The notes: generated from the sequence alone by a model not told the origin. A DNA stretch of 64,000 nucleotides from Hydractinia symbiolongicarpus (GCF_029227915.1 NC_079877.1:27863851-27927850); one strand, 5' to 3'; positions 23,683-42,118 are shown, numbered from the stretch's first letter. Numbers and translations are program-made.

Positions 23683-24748
23683 ACATGGAGATAACGAAGT
23701 TAGAGCGGCTGTAGAGCCAATGAGTAAAGTTATTGTCCGTGGATTTGTTTTTCTTATAATTATATATAATATTTTATTTTGGCAAACTCTTATAACCTAA
23801 TAATAGATGTCCACTTTTGGAGATTTTGCTGTATGAAGAAATAACGCTTTTAAAGCTAAAACATCGTTATGAACAGATGTAATTCATTAGTGTCTCTCAA
23901 ATTCTACTAAGTAATTGATTAAAAAGGGGTATCAAAAAAGAGAGGGTGTTTAATCGATGCATTGCGCGCTGATCACGATTTAGTACGTGTGTAATACCTT
24001 GTTGGCCTTATTACACGCTGACCCTCAACCTCGATTGCGTTTTTTGATACAAAAATTGAACGCTTTTTTAATTTTTCAATGCCCTCTCTTTTTTCGCTAA
24101 GGCGAATTTTTTTCTTACCGCTATTTAACGCCATTAAAATTTCTTTATTTTGTTCGACATTATCTTCTTTACAGTCTTCATCAGCTTCACGATCTTGATT
24201 TCTATGCATCATCTTTGAAATACGCACTTGACTGGATGATTAAAATGCTAGAGCCAAAAGAGATGGATAATAACGCCAGGAGGCGTAATATAAGGTAATT
24301 TTGTAAAGCACTATGGTGATTGAGCCATGTTTCAAGTCTATTTCTGTACATTGTATTATGACTAAATGAAGTCCTGACCATTTATTTTCGAAATTTTTAA
24401 AACGAGGCAGTTTAAATAGAGGGGATTTGTTGTTGTTTCCGTGCCTGCACCAGACGTGGCAAACGAAATTTTGCGTTCATTTATTTTATTTTATGCTTAG
24501 CTTTACCATTTATTCTGCTGTTACCCCACCTTATTTACTTTAGCTAAAGTGAAAACCATTTAGTGTGTGAAGCAATTATAACGGCTGCTCATTTCTTTAG
24601 AACTTCAATCAAAATTAAGGGAAGAAGAAGAGAGTAGTAATATAGAGCTAACTAATATTGATTTTCTTGAACACCACAACAGATACAGCATTAAATTCAA
24701 CTAAAGTTGACCTGTAAAAAACTTGTATAATTTAGCCTACTAACAAAC

Positions 24749-30173
<5,425 letters not shown>

Positions 30174-30187
30174 GAGTGTGTTGTATT

Positions 30188-30193
30188 AATAAA
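30188..30193 (+). promoter_or_regulatory. Candidate poly(A) signal of RAB6 copy 1
   Basis: AATAAA begins 15 bases after the RAB6 stop. In unit 2 the same position reads AGTAAA. Another AATAAA occurs about 540 bases further on in both copies. Confidence 0.45.
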
Positions 30194-32037
30194 ATATCGA
30201 AACAGCATAGCATCGTAGGGAAGAGCGTACCATTCGCGAGATACAGTAATAGTGGAACTTTAAAAGTTCGTTTAAATAGTGCTATAACATTTGAACTGTT
30301 TCGTCAATTTATTTCCCTTGCGCTCATGCAGTTGTAAAAATGTTTTTTTATGAATCCCCATAATAGTGTTTTGGTCACTTATTTTTAGCCAATGAAATGT
30401 TTCAGATTTTAAAATACGTTAAAGACATGGTTATGTTAGATACTTGCGTCCCGTGTGTAAAAATTCCCCTGTTGAATTCTATTTTCGTAGTTTTGTTATT
30501 TCAAATTTTTTTTTACTTTATCTTGACAATATATTTGGACCGAACCGAGTATATATCATACTATAAACTGTGTTTGATTTTTAACGCAGCAAAGTTAAAG
30601 AATCTCGCACTGCGGCTTTTACAAAAACATTTTCTCTTATTCTTGATCGTTCGCATAATCTTGTCTCGCTTAGCACCTAATTTTGTTTCGTGTAGAACGA
30701 AATGGTCTTGCTCATTAATTTTATTTAGAATAAAGTGTTTTTTATTTGGATAAAACAGTATTTATTATTATAATCCGAACACGTATTTGTATAAATTCTA
30801 AAATCAAGAATTTTTCAGTTCCCAATTATTTATTTAGTATTTTTGTTTTTGCGGAGGCAGAGTTTACTTTCCGTCCACAATAAAAACTTTTATCTCCTTT
30901 TATCTCGCAAATTTTCATTCCCTCGAGACCTTGCACAAATAACTGATATTTTTATTCCAATTTCATTTATAAGCAATATCATGCTGACATCCGAATATTT
31001 TTCAATCTGAAGGCTAACCTCATATTTCACCATTCGTAAATTTCAGTTGTTTAAAAGAATAATGAAACAGGGCCTCTACTTGTAGTTAGCATTTATTATT
31101 TTTATTATTGAAAAGGGTTAACCCCGATCGGACCTCTGATCATGACAAGCGAATATAATCGGTGTAAAAAAATTGACGCTGCTGTTGTAAATCTAAAATT
31201 TCCGGTTTTCGAGAAATATAAGTAAAATTAATCTAGGGGAAATGAGTGAATTGTAATAAAGTAATGCGCAAAAAGAAATGCTCTTGGGCTGTTTTTAGTG
31301 TCATCTTTTACAAACACCTACATGCTCTTCGTGATGACGATATGAATTTAAATACCTTAAAAAAGTAAACACCGGGGGTTTTTCATTCTAGTGACAAAGA
31401 GGGGAATAAACTAAACGTGGTTGTTTCCACACAATTTATTAATATAAAGACATCTTATTTGTATGCAATTTTAGACTGTAATAAAACCTTGGTTAGCCTT
31501 CTTTGTCTACAATACCCCCCTCCCCCCCCCCCCTTCCCTAAATGAACACCTGTGGGTACGCCTCTGATAAATACGAAATTTGGGGAATTCGAACATTTCA
31601 TACGTGCCTTTATAAGAAGGTAATAAGCAAGATTTATACCTTGGTAGAAAAAATAACATATATTTTTTTATGAATATAACTACACATAATATTTCGTATG
31701 CTATTTTCTAACTGCGCTTTCATTGTTTATTTATTGAAACAAATTGCATCTTTCTAGCCTATGAGATTGAATATGCGCATAAGCCAATCAGATCGAAGAT
31801 GCACATGAATCAACAAATGACGATGAGTTCTCAATGCACCACTTCAGTGTTTTGCAACAAATGGAGCAGTTTAACGACATCCCATTCAACGACATTACGG
31901 CGACGACATTGCAGCAGCGCCCATCATGATGACAACAGTCGATGATACTCGCTCATGAGAGATGATTTCTTCACAGCCTCCCATGTCCTCGCCGCATAGT
32001 GAAACCTGGAGTAGGAGAACTGACTTTTAAAATTTTT
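30194..32037. other. Convergent intergenic region RAB6/SMG9, unit 1
   Basis: This is the 3' flank of both genes. It is AT-rich with a poly-C tract near 31510; I see no gene, only short open frames without recognisable domains. Confidence 0.5.
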
Positions 32038-32043
32038 TTTATT
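32038..32043 (-). promoter_or_regulatory. Candidate poly(A) signal of SMG9 copy 1
   Basis: TTTATT on the plus strand reads AATAAA on the SMG9 strand, about 160 bases past the modelled stop codon. Confidence 0.45.
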
Positions 32044-32203
32044 TACAGTTTACAAACTTCGGGAATAATAATTAGATAACACCCCAGAAAACCTGTTCTC
32101 ATGAAACTGCATTATGACATACAGTTAGACAAATAACAAATACCACGTGATCAAAGTGAGTCACTTAAAAAAAAAATAGTTTATCCAACATTGTTTACTC
32201 TTA

Positions 32204-35200
32204 TTAAAAAAAATTCTGTGCGAGGTAATTCAAATCTGTTATGGTCGAATAATCCCAGTCGCTAATCTCTTCTTGAAGGTTTAGGATTTAAAAACAACAT
32301 TCATACCAACTTCTCTCCGACAAAATATGATGCGTGAAAGATTCTCTGGGCATAGACAAAAGTTGCTGACGTAGCACTTTTACTAGACTGGATAAGCTTG
32401 GGTGACCACGGTATCGACCAATCGGATTGTAATCTTCTTCTTTAAAAAACAAAACAAATTCGTTAGCCGTAACTTTTAAAGTTAACTATATGTCTATGCA
32501 CATCCTTAAAGTGACCATTGTTTATACATGGTCAAACTTACCATCAGTCGAGCTGTTTTGACGCATCGCAGGTAAAAGAAATAAGTTGAAATCCTGAAAG
32601 TCGTAAAATAAGTCTGACTGGCAATATGGAAGAACAGGAGTGCGAATAATCGAAGCGCTGCCTAAATAAAAAAAAAAATTGACGTACGTCAACTTTTTAA
32701 AGCGTGACAGCAATCTGCGTTCAGTCAGTTATGCGATTTCGACGGCGAATTAGCTGCGAAATGTATTTGTAATATCCACGAAGGGGTAAAATTAAGACCA
32801 AATTGATTATAAGAATAATTAGAACATGGTCTGTGAAAGGAGGAAAAAAACATGTCAAGTCAAGAATATGCGTACGCGAGCTCTATATGTAAATACAACA
32901 TTGTGCAGTTAGAACAAAATGAATTTTACGACGTCAAATTCTTAGCTATGATTCTTAAAAAATTCGTTTGCTTGTTTTTTTTTTAATTGTTTTGTTGAAA
33001 AGGAAAATTAAAAAATTTCCTTGCATAAAGTCTCTAGCTATAAGATCTCTCAGAAATATAAAAAAATATTAACGCATTGTAAAACAAAAATACTTAAACA
33101 TCCTGAAATCGTTGATTTTAGACACATTTTTTTACTTCATTTCATCAAAACACCGCCAAAGACCACTGCCACTGTGACAGAAGGGTAAACCAACATATCA
33201 CACTACTCCGTACACTTTAAATTCTTTTCGGTAATGAGTTTTCAATAAAAAAAAACACTAATAATTGCGTTCTGACTAATTAAAAGTTAACAGCAAAATA
33301 TTTTGCCGCTTCAAAGTAGGAAATGTTTCTATTTTTCAAAGAAGCAATTTTTCGAAGCAAAATTAAAATAAAAGAAACTGCGCATGCTCGGATTTATTTT
33401 GCCGCCGAATTCGCCGTCCAATTCACTTAGTGGAAATACGCCTTAAAAACGCTAAGGAAGATATCACACGAATCTCTTGCCATTCTCTTTTCTTGGATAA
33501 AATAAAATGTCGACAACATAAATGAATAAGTAAATACCTCTGACACGCAATCTTGATGTTTCAAACAGCTTCCACAAAATTTCACACATCGATCGAACGA
33601 TATTCAGCTCATATGTGGGGCCGTCACAACATGTGTAAATAAAGGCTACAAGGAAACCAAAAATTTGATCAAGCCCATAGCAATAAGTGCAACATTTTTT
33701 TTTGCTTTTACTGTATGAACGTACGGACAATGACCTTTGAATTTTTCTGAAAAGTCTTACATCAAAAGATGTACGTGTTTCTCGTTGTTGTTTCCCCCTA
33801 ACCATGCCTATTTTCACACAAAACATCTTCACGCAACGAACTTAAAGTGTAATTTAGGGTGTATGATTTTTGCGCAACAAACTTAAAGTACAATTTAAAG
33901 TGTATGATTTTTGCGCATTTAGCATGCTGATTATTTCTTTTGTTTTATTTTTACCCCCTTGTATTAGGACTCTTAATAGCTTTTGGTAATTTTTGTGCAA
34001 AAGGAATATGAATGTTCACACTATACAGGACAGTCAGCTTTATGACAATTCTATAACGAATTACTGCATTGTTTAACTGAACGCGTACTGATGAGTTTAC
34101 AAGTAGGCAAAGATAGTAAGTATAGGACGATGTTTTAAATTCGTCGGATAAAAATATGTTTTGGATTTATTTTATTGTAAGTTTTAGGTGGCACAAAAGC
34201 ACCACAAATGTTTAAAACTAACGAATATTTTGGAAGAAATAAAAAAACAATGTATTTTACTACAACCATTCATAATATGATGTAGTATTCAATTTCTACT
34301 CACCTACGTGTGGAAAATATTCATTCAACTCGTCCGCGTTTAAACTAAACAAAAGAAAAAACACTTTCAAACGAATTCATTCTGTGTGCATTTTATAATT
34401 TTTACTATCGTTACAACAATCAACAAAAAAATTAAACTTTCGTTGGAACCATGCACAGTTTTGAAGCTTAAAAAATGGTTTAAAAATGCAACAAATGACC
34501 ATAAAAACAAATATTTAAACAACCCCGCCCGCCAATATGAATTTTGTACCACTAGATAGATTTGATTCGTATAACATCTTCCAATTATGGTTATCCCTTT
34601 ATTGTCAATTTTTCTCCAATGTTTAAATGTTTGTAGAATCACAGTCACATAAAGAAACATAGCGTAAAACGCTCATACCCAGACCCATCTTGGTTCGAAT
34701 GAGAGACGGTTGATAATTTTAACATCTCAGCAGTTTTAAGTAAACTAAAAAAAAAATGTATAATTCTTTGTAAATGGACAAAGACATTCGTTAACTAAAA
34801 TTTAATGATAGAAAAATCGAATAGCGTTCCGCGGAGCAGCCTCTGGGTCGCGTGTGCGCATATATCGAGGAGACTGGGCCAATACTGCCACCTTTTTAAA
34901 AATTGTAAATGCAGTCATCTAGAAAATAATTTTAGTTAGCAGTTAAATCTATATTATAATAACCGTATACGTCTGTCCGTCCGTCCGTCTGTCTGTCACG
35001 CAAAATGGTAGCTTAGCTGCGCAAGTAGTGAGACGCACGCAATGCGGTATAAAAAGGACGGGCGAACCCGTGGATTTTTCCACGGGCTAACGACTAGTTG
35101 GTGTTATTATTAAAGGCAATTTTTAACAAGAAATCTTAGAGTTCCTCACAGCAGATATAAATTGTGTTTGATAATAACAACGTGGAGTAATTCTATTTGT

Positions 35201-38200
35201 TACTTTCAAAAAGTATAAATGTCAACCCACTTTAGCAAATTAAGGTCTGTAAAATGATCTTGAATGACCAACACAACATGACATATTGTGTAAAGAAATG
35301 TCAAAATTTGTAGCGCCTAAAAAAAAAGAAGTGAACTTTTAAAAAACTTTTAAAATCTAACCCAAGACAAGCTGCTTTACTATCTCAGCAAGCGGAAAAA
35401 TTAATTACAAAATGCAAATACGAACATTCTTTAACAAGACCGCTATAATTTTTGCTTATTCAAATCTATAAGCCAATCGGTGCATAGTAAAACGATGCTA
35501 GCAGGAAAAGAGTGTCATTTATCAGAATAGAACTATGTGAAGAAGAGTGCATCAACAAAGTATTCTTCAATTAGTCTATTGGATCTTATTAAGAGTAAGG
35601 ATAAGACGTTCAACTTCAAATAGAAACAATACATTTACTTAACTTGAAAAAGAAAGAAATACCTGCACTTCTAAACAAATTTCAGCAGTTGTGTATTCGC
35701 CCGGTATTTTACGATCATAGCGTAAATATTGATCCAACATGGCGGGACTAAGTAACGGCTAAAATTGACAACACTTAGTATAATCAGACTGTAGTAAAAA
35801 AAGTAAAATTAACTTTATTCAGGTCAAAGAAAAAGAGGGGTAGGAGCTAAGAGGAACTTTCCTTGTGTTGGGTTGTACGTCATAAAACTTGATACATAAA
35901 GACATGCGAATAAACTTACTTGTGTATCCAGTAAAATGAGTCTTTCATGCGTCACATACATGTCAATGCCCACCGTGCGGTACGTACATTTCTCCTGTTA
36001 TAAACCACGTTATAAATTTAACAAAGTGACTAGCTGAGAATTACGTGTTTAACAAGGTTTAATGAGATGCGCAGAGCTTAATGTAGCCTTTAGATCTTAT
36101 TTCAGAGAAAAAATTAAAATGTTACTCCAGTCTCTTGTTAGGCGAAATAAAATTTTGGTGTTTACTTCCAAATGAACGCTATGGAATAACTAATTTTTTA
36201 AAATATTTAACGTTAATATATATCTTTCTTGAATGAAATGAGCCTTTCTCAAAGTACAAAAAGACTTCGTAAACAACTTTTCAAACTTTACAACAGTCAT
36301 CATCTCGGATTCCCTGTTAACATCCTCATAATAACAAACGAAATGCGCATGCAAAAGGGATCACCACAAAATAAAGTACGCACCAAATCAGTTCTCTTTT
36401 GTGGTCGGAATACCAAACGACTAAAAGAAAGAAACACTGTGCTTATACATAACTTCGCGATAACATACATAGCTTTGGACACCTCTCTGGAAAACTCTGT
36501 CTGGAAACTTTAAGTATATAGCGACCTTTTCATTACAAACATTTTCGTATTATAAAGTGATTTAAGAGAAATATTCCAATCTTACGTTTTTCCCAATGAC
36601 TCGACTTGTTGTCCAGCAAGCATTGACATTACAGTTGATTTCCCTGCGCCTTGCAAGCCCACACAACCAACAACAACATAATCTGTCTGATCCAAAAGTG
36701 TCTGTAAAATATTTGTCCATAAAAACTCAATCAACTGCGGTATAGCAAAAACACAAAAGAATTACTTAATCAATACTCGCATTACCCTGTGCACCTAGAG
36801 TGCTAATTTACTTCTGTAAATTTTAAAAGGGCACTTGTGCGAGCTTAACCTCTTTGTGACATCAGCAATTACAAAATAAAAGTAGTTCTACGAACTTATC
36901 TCAATGTTTTATTTGGACTTTATTGAATAATTTCCAAATAAGCACCTTTTAAAAAATTAAGGGGGCTCTCATTTGAGGCAGGACTTATTGAAGAAGGTGC
37001 TTATTAAATATCTTCCATTGAAATGGGGTGCTTATTTATGGGTGCAGTATATCAAGCAGGGGCGCTCAATCAAGTAGATATGTTACCTCAAACGCTCTGT
37101 CACTCCACTGGAACGAGCCATCGATTATACTTGTAGACTCGCTTGAATAAATATCTTGAGGTAACTTCAAAGCTGCCAAACCTGTCAATGCTTGATCAAC
37201 TATGAGAAAAAAAGAACAACAGTTATAAAAGTCCTTAAACGCTTTCAAAATATGAGTATTTTATAACTATTGCCTAAAAAGTCAATTTGATTGTTTGTTG
37301 TATTTTTATACACGATTACAAAATTTTAATAAGAAATTAGATGTCTCTCTTGTGAAAAAACTAGTAAAGCAGTATATTGTATAGCAAGTAAAATAACAAG
37401 GAGTTTAAACAACCAAGGCTTTAGGTCACGATTAGAGAAGATAATTTCAATTGGTCTAATTTAAAGAGGGCCAAATCAAATGATACCTTTTTGGTGTAGT
37501 CAAACATTGTTTCACATTTATAGTACATTGTCCTGAATTTATGCCTTTACATTTTTGTGGTTGTACTTCCAGTAAGATGAGAACACAAGAAGTGTAGCCA
37601 GTTGACTTACTATTGAGAGCATGTTGTGTTGCTATTGGAGTTGCAGGAGAAGAAAGATCAGGTGTTTTTTCATATCGATTACCATGTTTGTGATACTGTG
37701 TGCGTGAATCATTAGCAAAGGTTTTGTTTGAACTTGATGGAGAGGATGAACCCTCTGCCCCGCTTCTAGATGATACAAACAAAATAAGTGTCATTTGATA
37801 ATATAATTTGAAATAAAAAAGACAAATAGAAAATTATCATAATTTTATCCATAATTTTACCAATATAACATTTTCAATAAAATTAATTCCTTTTATTATT
37901 TTTTATGCAATTTTTTGTTTAATAAACTATAAAAAAGATTGGTATATACAAAATATTCTGCATTTTACTTTATTTAATTTTTTTTAATATTATTTTCGAC
38001 ATCATGCACATTAATTTAATAAAATGTGACATATGACAGAATCTCATTCCGCAATTAGTTTTCCCTAGGATAAAAAACCTTCTAACAAACAAAATAGAAT
38101 TTTCAATCCAGATAAAAAATTATGTTTCAGCAAAAACTTTTTTAAAATTATGAATTTAAAGGTTTTCTATCACATAATGCATTTTATGTTTTTTTCTTTA

Positions 38201-41200
38201 CACATGTTGACTAATATTGTTCCTTCTGTTTTTTCACCACCAGAAACGTTAGATTTATCATTAAACAGCTCATGTGCAACAATTTTAAGGTTACCGCAAC
38301 TACTCTAATTTAACGCGCGAGAAAAAAGAATTATTTCAAGGGGTCGCTTAAAAGTAAGAGTAAATAAATTACCTTGAAAATGTCAATTATGATTGCATTA
38401 ATAATTAGAGGAATTTCGCCTTAAATTAGAGGGAAAAAATAACAAAAAAAATTAATAGATTTATTAATTATTTTATTTTATTTTTTCATCAAACATTTCT
38501 CTTTCATCTCTTTTATTTTAATCTCCACCTTTGTCTATTTTTTTTTAAAGTTCTGTATTAGCTAAAGTGAATCGAAACTCTCCATGTATCTCCATACCAC
38601 CTTGCACCAGATTAAATGAATAACGCTTGTCCCCGTAACTTTCATCATTAAAGGACCACCATATTCAAAAAAGAAATAGTTAATTTTGATAAAAATCTGG
38701 AAATATGTCCAACTGTTTGCTTGCTGTTTCATGTCTGTGTGTATGGCAATTGCATTTGTTGTCAACCATGGTGAGGCATCCTTTGATGTTTGTGGAATCA
38801 CAACAAACAATGACGAAAAAGTTAGGAGCAGAGATTTCTACAAATTGTGCATGAAAAACGTCTAAAAAGTTATTGACAAACATAATTGTGATGATAATGA
38901 CCAATTTAAAGATTTATATATTTACTTTTTTTAAACACTATTTTTTTTTTTTTGGTTTGGTTTTTTTTTAAGAGAATTTTTACAACAATTAAAGAAAAGA
39001 GTGATTATTTTTGTGAAATTGCTTAATAATTAGAGGAATATTCAACCTTTGTCGTGTTAAATTAGATGAAAAAAATACATAAACCTTGACTCTTTTTCAG
39101 AAAAACGCCTAAACGTGTTAATCAGAGGTCGGTTAAATTAGAGTAATTACGGTAGTGACTTTGATAAATCATGGATATTAGAATGCTTGTCAAAACATTA
39201 TGACAGCAGTATATAATATTTTAAATACTAGAATTTTTTTTAATGTTACTTGATATGTTTTATTCAATGATCTAGTTCTACCTACATATAACAACATACC
39301 TTCTCTGAATAGCCAATATAGTGGGAGTTTCCTTTTTTTCAACTTCTTGTCCAGACTGAATGTACATAAACCAATCAATTAATCTTAAGAAAAAAAAGTG
39401 TTCCAAATAAAACTTTGTACCAGACTGTGAAAAAAAATCCAAACCTTTTTTGCCAAAATTATCGGTGTCTTCATTGCACTACCAGCATTATCTGTATTTT
39501 CATTTTCCTGGCGTTCCTAATTAAAATATAAATCATACATTCTTGAATGTGCTTATGATTAATTGGTGACAGATTAGACTTGTATGCAGTTTAGATTTTG
39601 TTCTTTTGTGGTAGAGAGAGGAGCAAAGAAACAAGTGAAACAATTTTACCAAATAGCTAGCTAATTTTCTCTTGCATGCAAGAAAAATTCAAAGGAAGGA
39701 AATTCATTGTGGAGAAAGTAGTAGGGAAAATGTCCTATTTAGTTGTTCTGCAAAGCAAGGGGGTTATTATCTGAAATAAAATTAGTCTGAAAACTAAAGC
39801 ACTAACTTAAGACCTTTGGTGATGATTTCATATCAATGTAGTATATATAAACACCATCTGGATTTGAAACACTTCCCGTCTTGTTTGTAAATGAGATTTT
39901 TGTTGTTATTGGGTGAGTGAAAGCGTACATGTTTGCAAGCTTTATATCCTGTTTAAACAGGACACAACTACACCATTTTAATTGAAAACGCTTTGGGTTA
40001 GGGTGGCCCATTTGGAATACACAAATTACCTTTTTGTTATCAGATAAACCTAAGCATTTTCCTAAATTCTGATTATAAAAGGTTTACCTTCTTCTTAAAA
40101 TTTGTTACATTTTATTTACAAGGCTTCGCAAGGCATGCATTATTAAAAAGTTCTTACGATTGCAAAACAAGAATGTTTTTAACTTGTTCTAATTTTTTGG
40201 CTGGTGGAAAACAGAGTTAACAAGCATTTGTTTCAAAGCCTGTATGATGCTTCTCAATTGAAACTTTTTTTTTGAAACAAAAATCTGAATCTCCCGATCT
40301 ATTTCAATGACACATTTAAAAAATAAGTTAAGTTTTAACACTTTATACTCTTGTTAAGAACAATGCCTACATTTCCTAAACTATAAAATTTAAGTCTCTC
40401 TGAAAGCTTATTAAATTTCCTATCTAATCATTTAATTATTTGTTGAAAAAATGAAAAGGCGTAAAAAATAAAAGGTAAAAGCATTTTGCATTGAATTGTA
40501 AAAGTAAATCAAATCTCCATGGGCATGAAAAGGGTGCCTGCTTTTATTTGTAAAAACAGATTTATGACGGATTATGGAATTTCATACCTAAGTTAAAGTT
40601 GATAAATAATCTTATTTGAGTGGGAGATTATATTTTACTATTTTTCTGGCAAAAAGGTCATGTGGCTTAGTTTTGAACAAATAGAATTAATGAAAGTTTG
40701 TTTTTTTTTTTTTTTTGGGGGGGGGGCAAACAAACACTGTGGTAAAATCTTCCTACAACATTACTCTATGAAAGCCATATAGTAAATTCAGCTGAGTGTA
40801 TAGCTATTGTTTGTTGTCACAAGAATAAGAATTGAGAGAAAAAATTTGTCTCACACTTGGGTGAGTTTACAAAATTGATGTGCAAAGCAGGCGGAATGAA
40901 CCCTAAACTTAACTAGTAGGGAAATACCTAATCTGGGGGTGGGCGGTAGGTGAGCACACAACTATAGACCCTTTCGATTGTCTACATTTTATCCAGTAAT
41001 CCCTTTCAGCATTACCAATTGGATGGCAGGCTAAAAAATTTGCAGGCGCTAGGTGAAGTGAGGCCCTTTTTAGTCTGTTTCTTGGCACAGGTATCATATG
41101 ACTTTATATGAATATGTCAATCAGAAGTTATACATCTACACTCGATATTAGTTTAAAGCCTCAAAAATTTTTTCGTAGAAAGAAATGAGCTGAAAATAAC

Positions 41201-41451
41201 CTTTCTTCAGTAAGGTTCCGCATCTTTCTGCTGCCTGGCCATCATGCAGTTGTGTTTGAGCCAGACGGCTTATTGTGTTAAAGTTTAAAAGATTAAGCTT
41301 CGAATAAAATACATACAGATCGATCTCTATCTCTACGTATTCTTTCCCTAGGTTTCCTGTCTCTTCTTCTTCCATTTCCACGATCACGCCTGTCTCCTCT
41401 TCTATAATAATCTTTGTCTTGATCCTGCGAAAAAGATGTTTCGTCGTCCAT
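32204..41451 (-). CDS. SMG9: SMG9, nonsense-mediated decay factor, copy 1 (complete)
   Basis: SMG9 partners SMG8 in the SMG1 kinase complex that phosphorylates UPF1 during nonsense-mediated mRNA decay. Exons on the minus strand: 41451-41317, 39516-39445, 39355-39300, 37765-37611, 37199-37087, 36701-36586, 36420-36384, 35994-35920, 35758-35663, 35316-35231, 34744-34679, 34344-34304, 33645-33538, 32661-32542, 32439-32307 and 32261-32204. They join in phase to 488 residues (human 520). The N terminus is charged and disordered (RRGDRRDRGNGRRRDR), then MKTPIILAKK. The G-like domain starts at about residue 178 with LLDQTDYVVVGCVGLQGAGK (P loop near 192-200), then GIDMYVTHERLILLDTQ, LTFLYTICHVVLVIQDHFTD and KTAEMLK. 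The last intron is only 45 bases; without it the protein would end SWYECCF after 32288, so the C terminus is less certain. Its native upstream flank is cut 667 bases before the ATG by the duplication junction. Confidence 0.93.
34948..35097 (+). mobile_element. Short non-autonomous Helitron, intact ends, unit 1
   Basis: This 150-bp element starts TCTATATTATAATAACCG after an A. It contains a GTCCGTCCGTCTGTCTGTC tract and ends with a perfect hairpin CCCGTGG-ATTTTT-CCACGGG, ten or so bases before CTAG followed by T. A|TC...CTAG|T is the classic Helitron insertion between A and T. It lies in the SMG9 intron between exons 35231 and 34744. Copy in unit 2: 56720-56869. Confidence 0.85.
38292..39154. 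mobile_element. TIR MITE, about 863 bp, SMG9 intron 3, unit 1
   Basis: The left end TACCGCAACTACTCTAATTT is the inverse of the right end, which reads TACCGTAATTACTCTAATTT when reverse-complemented. The inside is AT-rich with repeated AATTAGAGGAAT words and no transposase frame. Copy in unit 2: 60064-60926. Confidence 0.7.
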
Positions 41452-42118
41452 GTTTTGTTTTGAAGTTTTTAAAGTGTGGCTTTTAGCTGGTGCACTCCCC
41501 CTGTTTGGTTATCAGACTGTGTGCGGCGAAGAGCGATTTCCACGAACTGGGCCGTCATCATGTGATCAGAACAGCAAGCCGCCCAAAAATAAAGCACATG
41601 CATAGGGTGAGAAATTTTACTCATTACTTTTCCATTTTTTGCCAATAATACGAAAACAACACTCAACGTTAACAGACACTCAGCCTGATGGTAGCTAGCT
41701 ATATTTCATTGTTGTAGTTCCCAATGAAGCAAATTAGAATAGTTGGTGGAACCAAGAAGGTTTCTAGGTTAGAGAAAGAGAAACTATCAAATTCACAAGT
41801 GTGTGTTCCCATAAGTTCACTTTCTCCATTTCATTTGAAGCTGTTCTCTTGTAGTCCTATAGGTAGCGTTTTAGGTTTTAACTAACTGTCTCATTCATAT
41901 CCAGAGCGATTACAAGTATCAACAAAGCGCGTAAACTCAATGTTGATTCTATTTCTTTCTTTTGTTTTAATGATGTTGTAATATTTTTACATATGACCAG
42001 TAACAGCCTTTATGTTAAAACCTGGCCCCTGCTAAAGTGTAGATCTTTTTTTATATCGTAAAGATAAACTCTAGGAACAGAATTAAGTCAACCTAAACCT
42101 GCACATTATATCTTCTCA
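41452..42118. other. SMG9 copy 1 upstream flank up to the duplication junction
   Basis: 667 bases of native SMG9 5' flank are retained before the junction. No gene is seen. The beginning of unit 2 then replaces the original flank. Confidence 0.7.

Larger units (their letters stand above)
20391..24748. other. Region upstream of RAB6, unit 1
   Basis: No confidently identified gene. Contents include a short pogo-like stretch near 20505-20580, a partial MITE end at 21651-21773 and a short-form SINE at 23455-23682. There are also unrecognised small open frames, for example 23973-24227 minus and 24601-24704 plus. The latter abuts the RAB6 start and may be 5' UTR. Confidence 0.5.

Noticed and set aside
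41148-41387. 79-codon minus frame beginning MIVEMEEEETG
   Set aside because: Overlaps SMG9 exon 1 in a different frame; the true frame gives the RGDRRDRGNG N terminus and splices at 41317.
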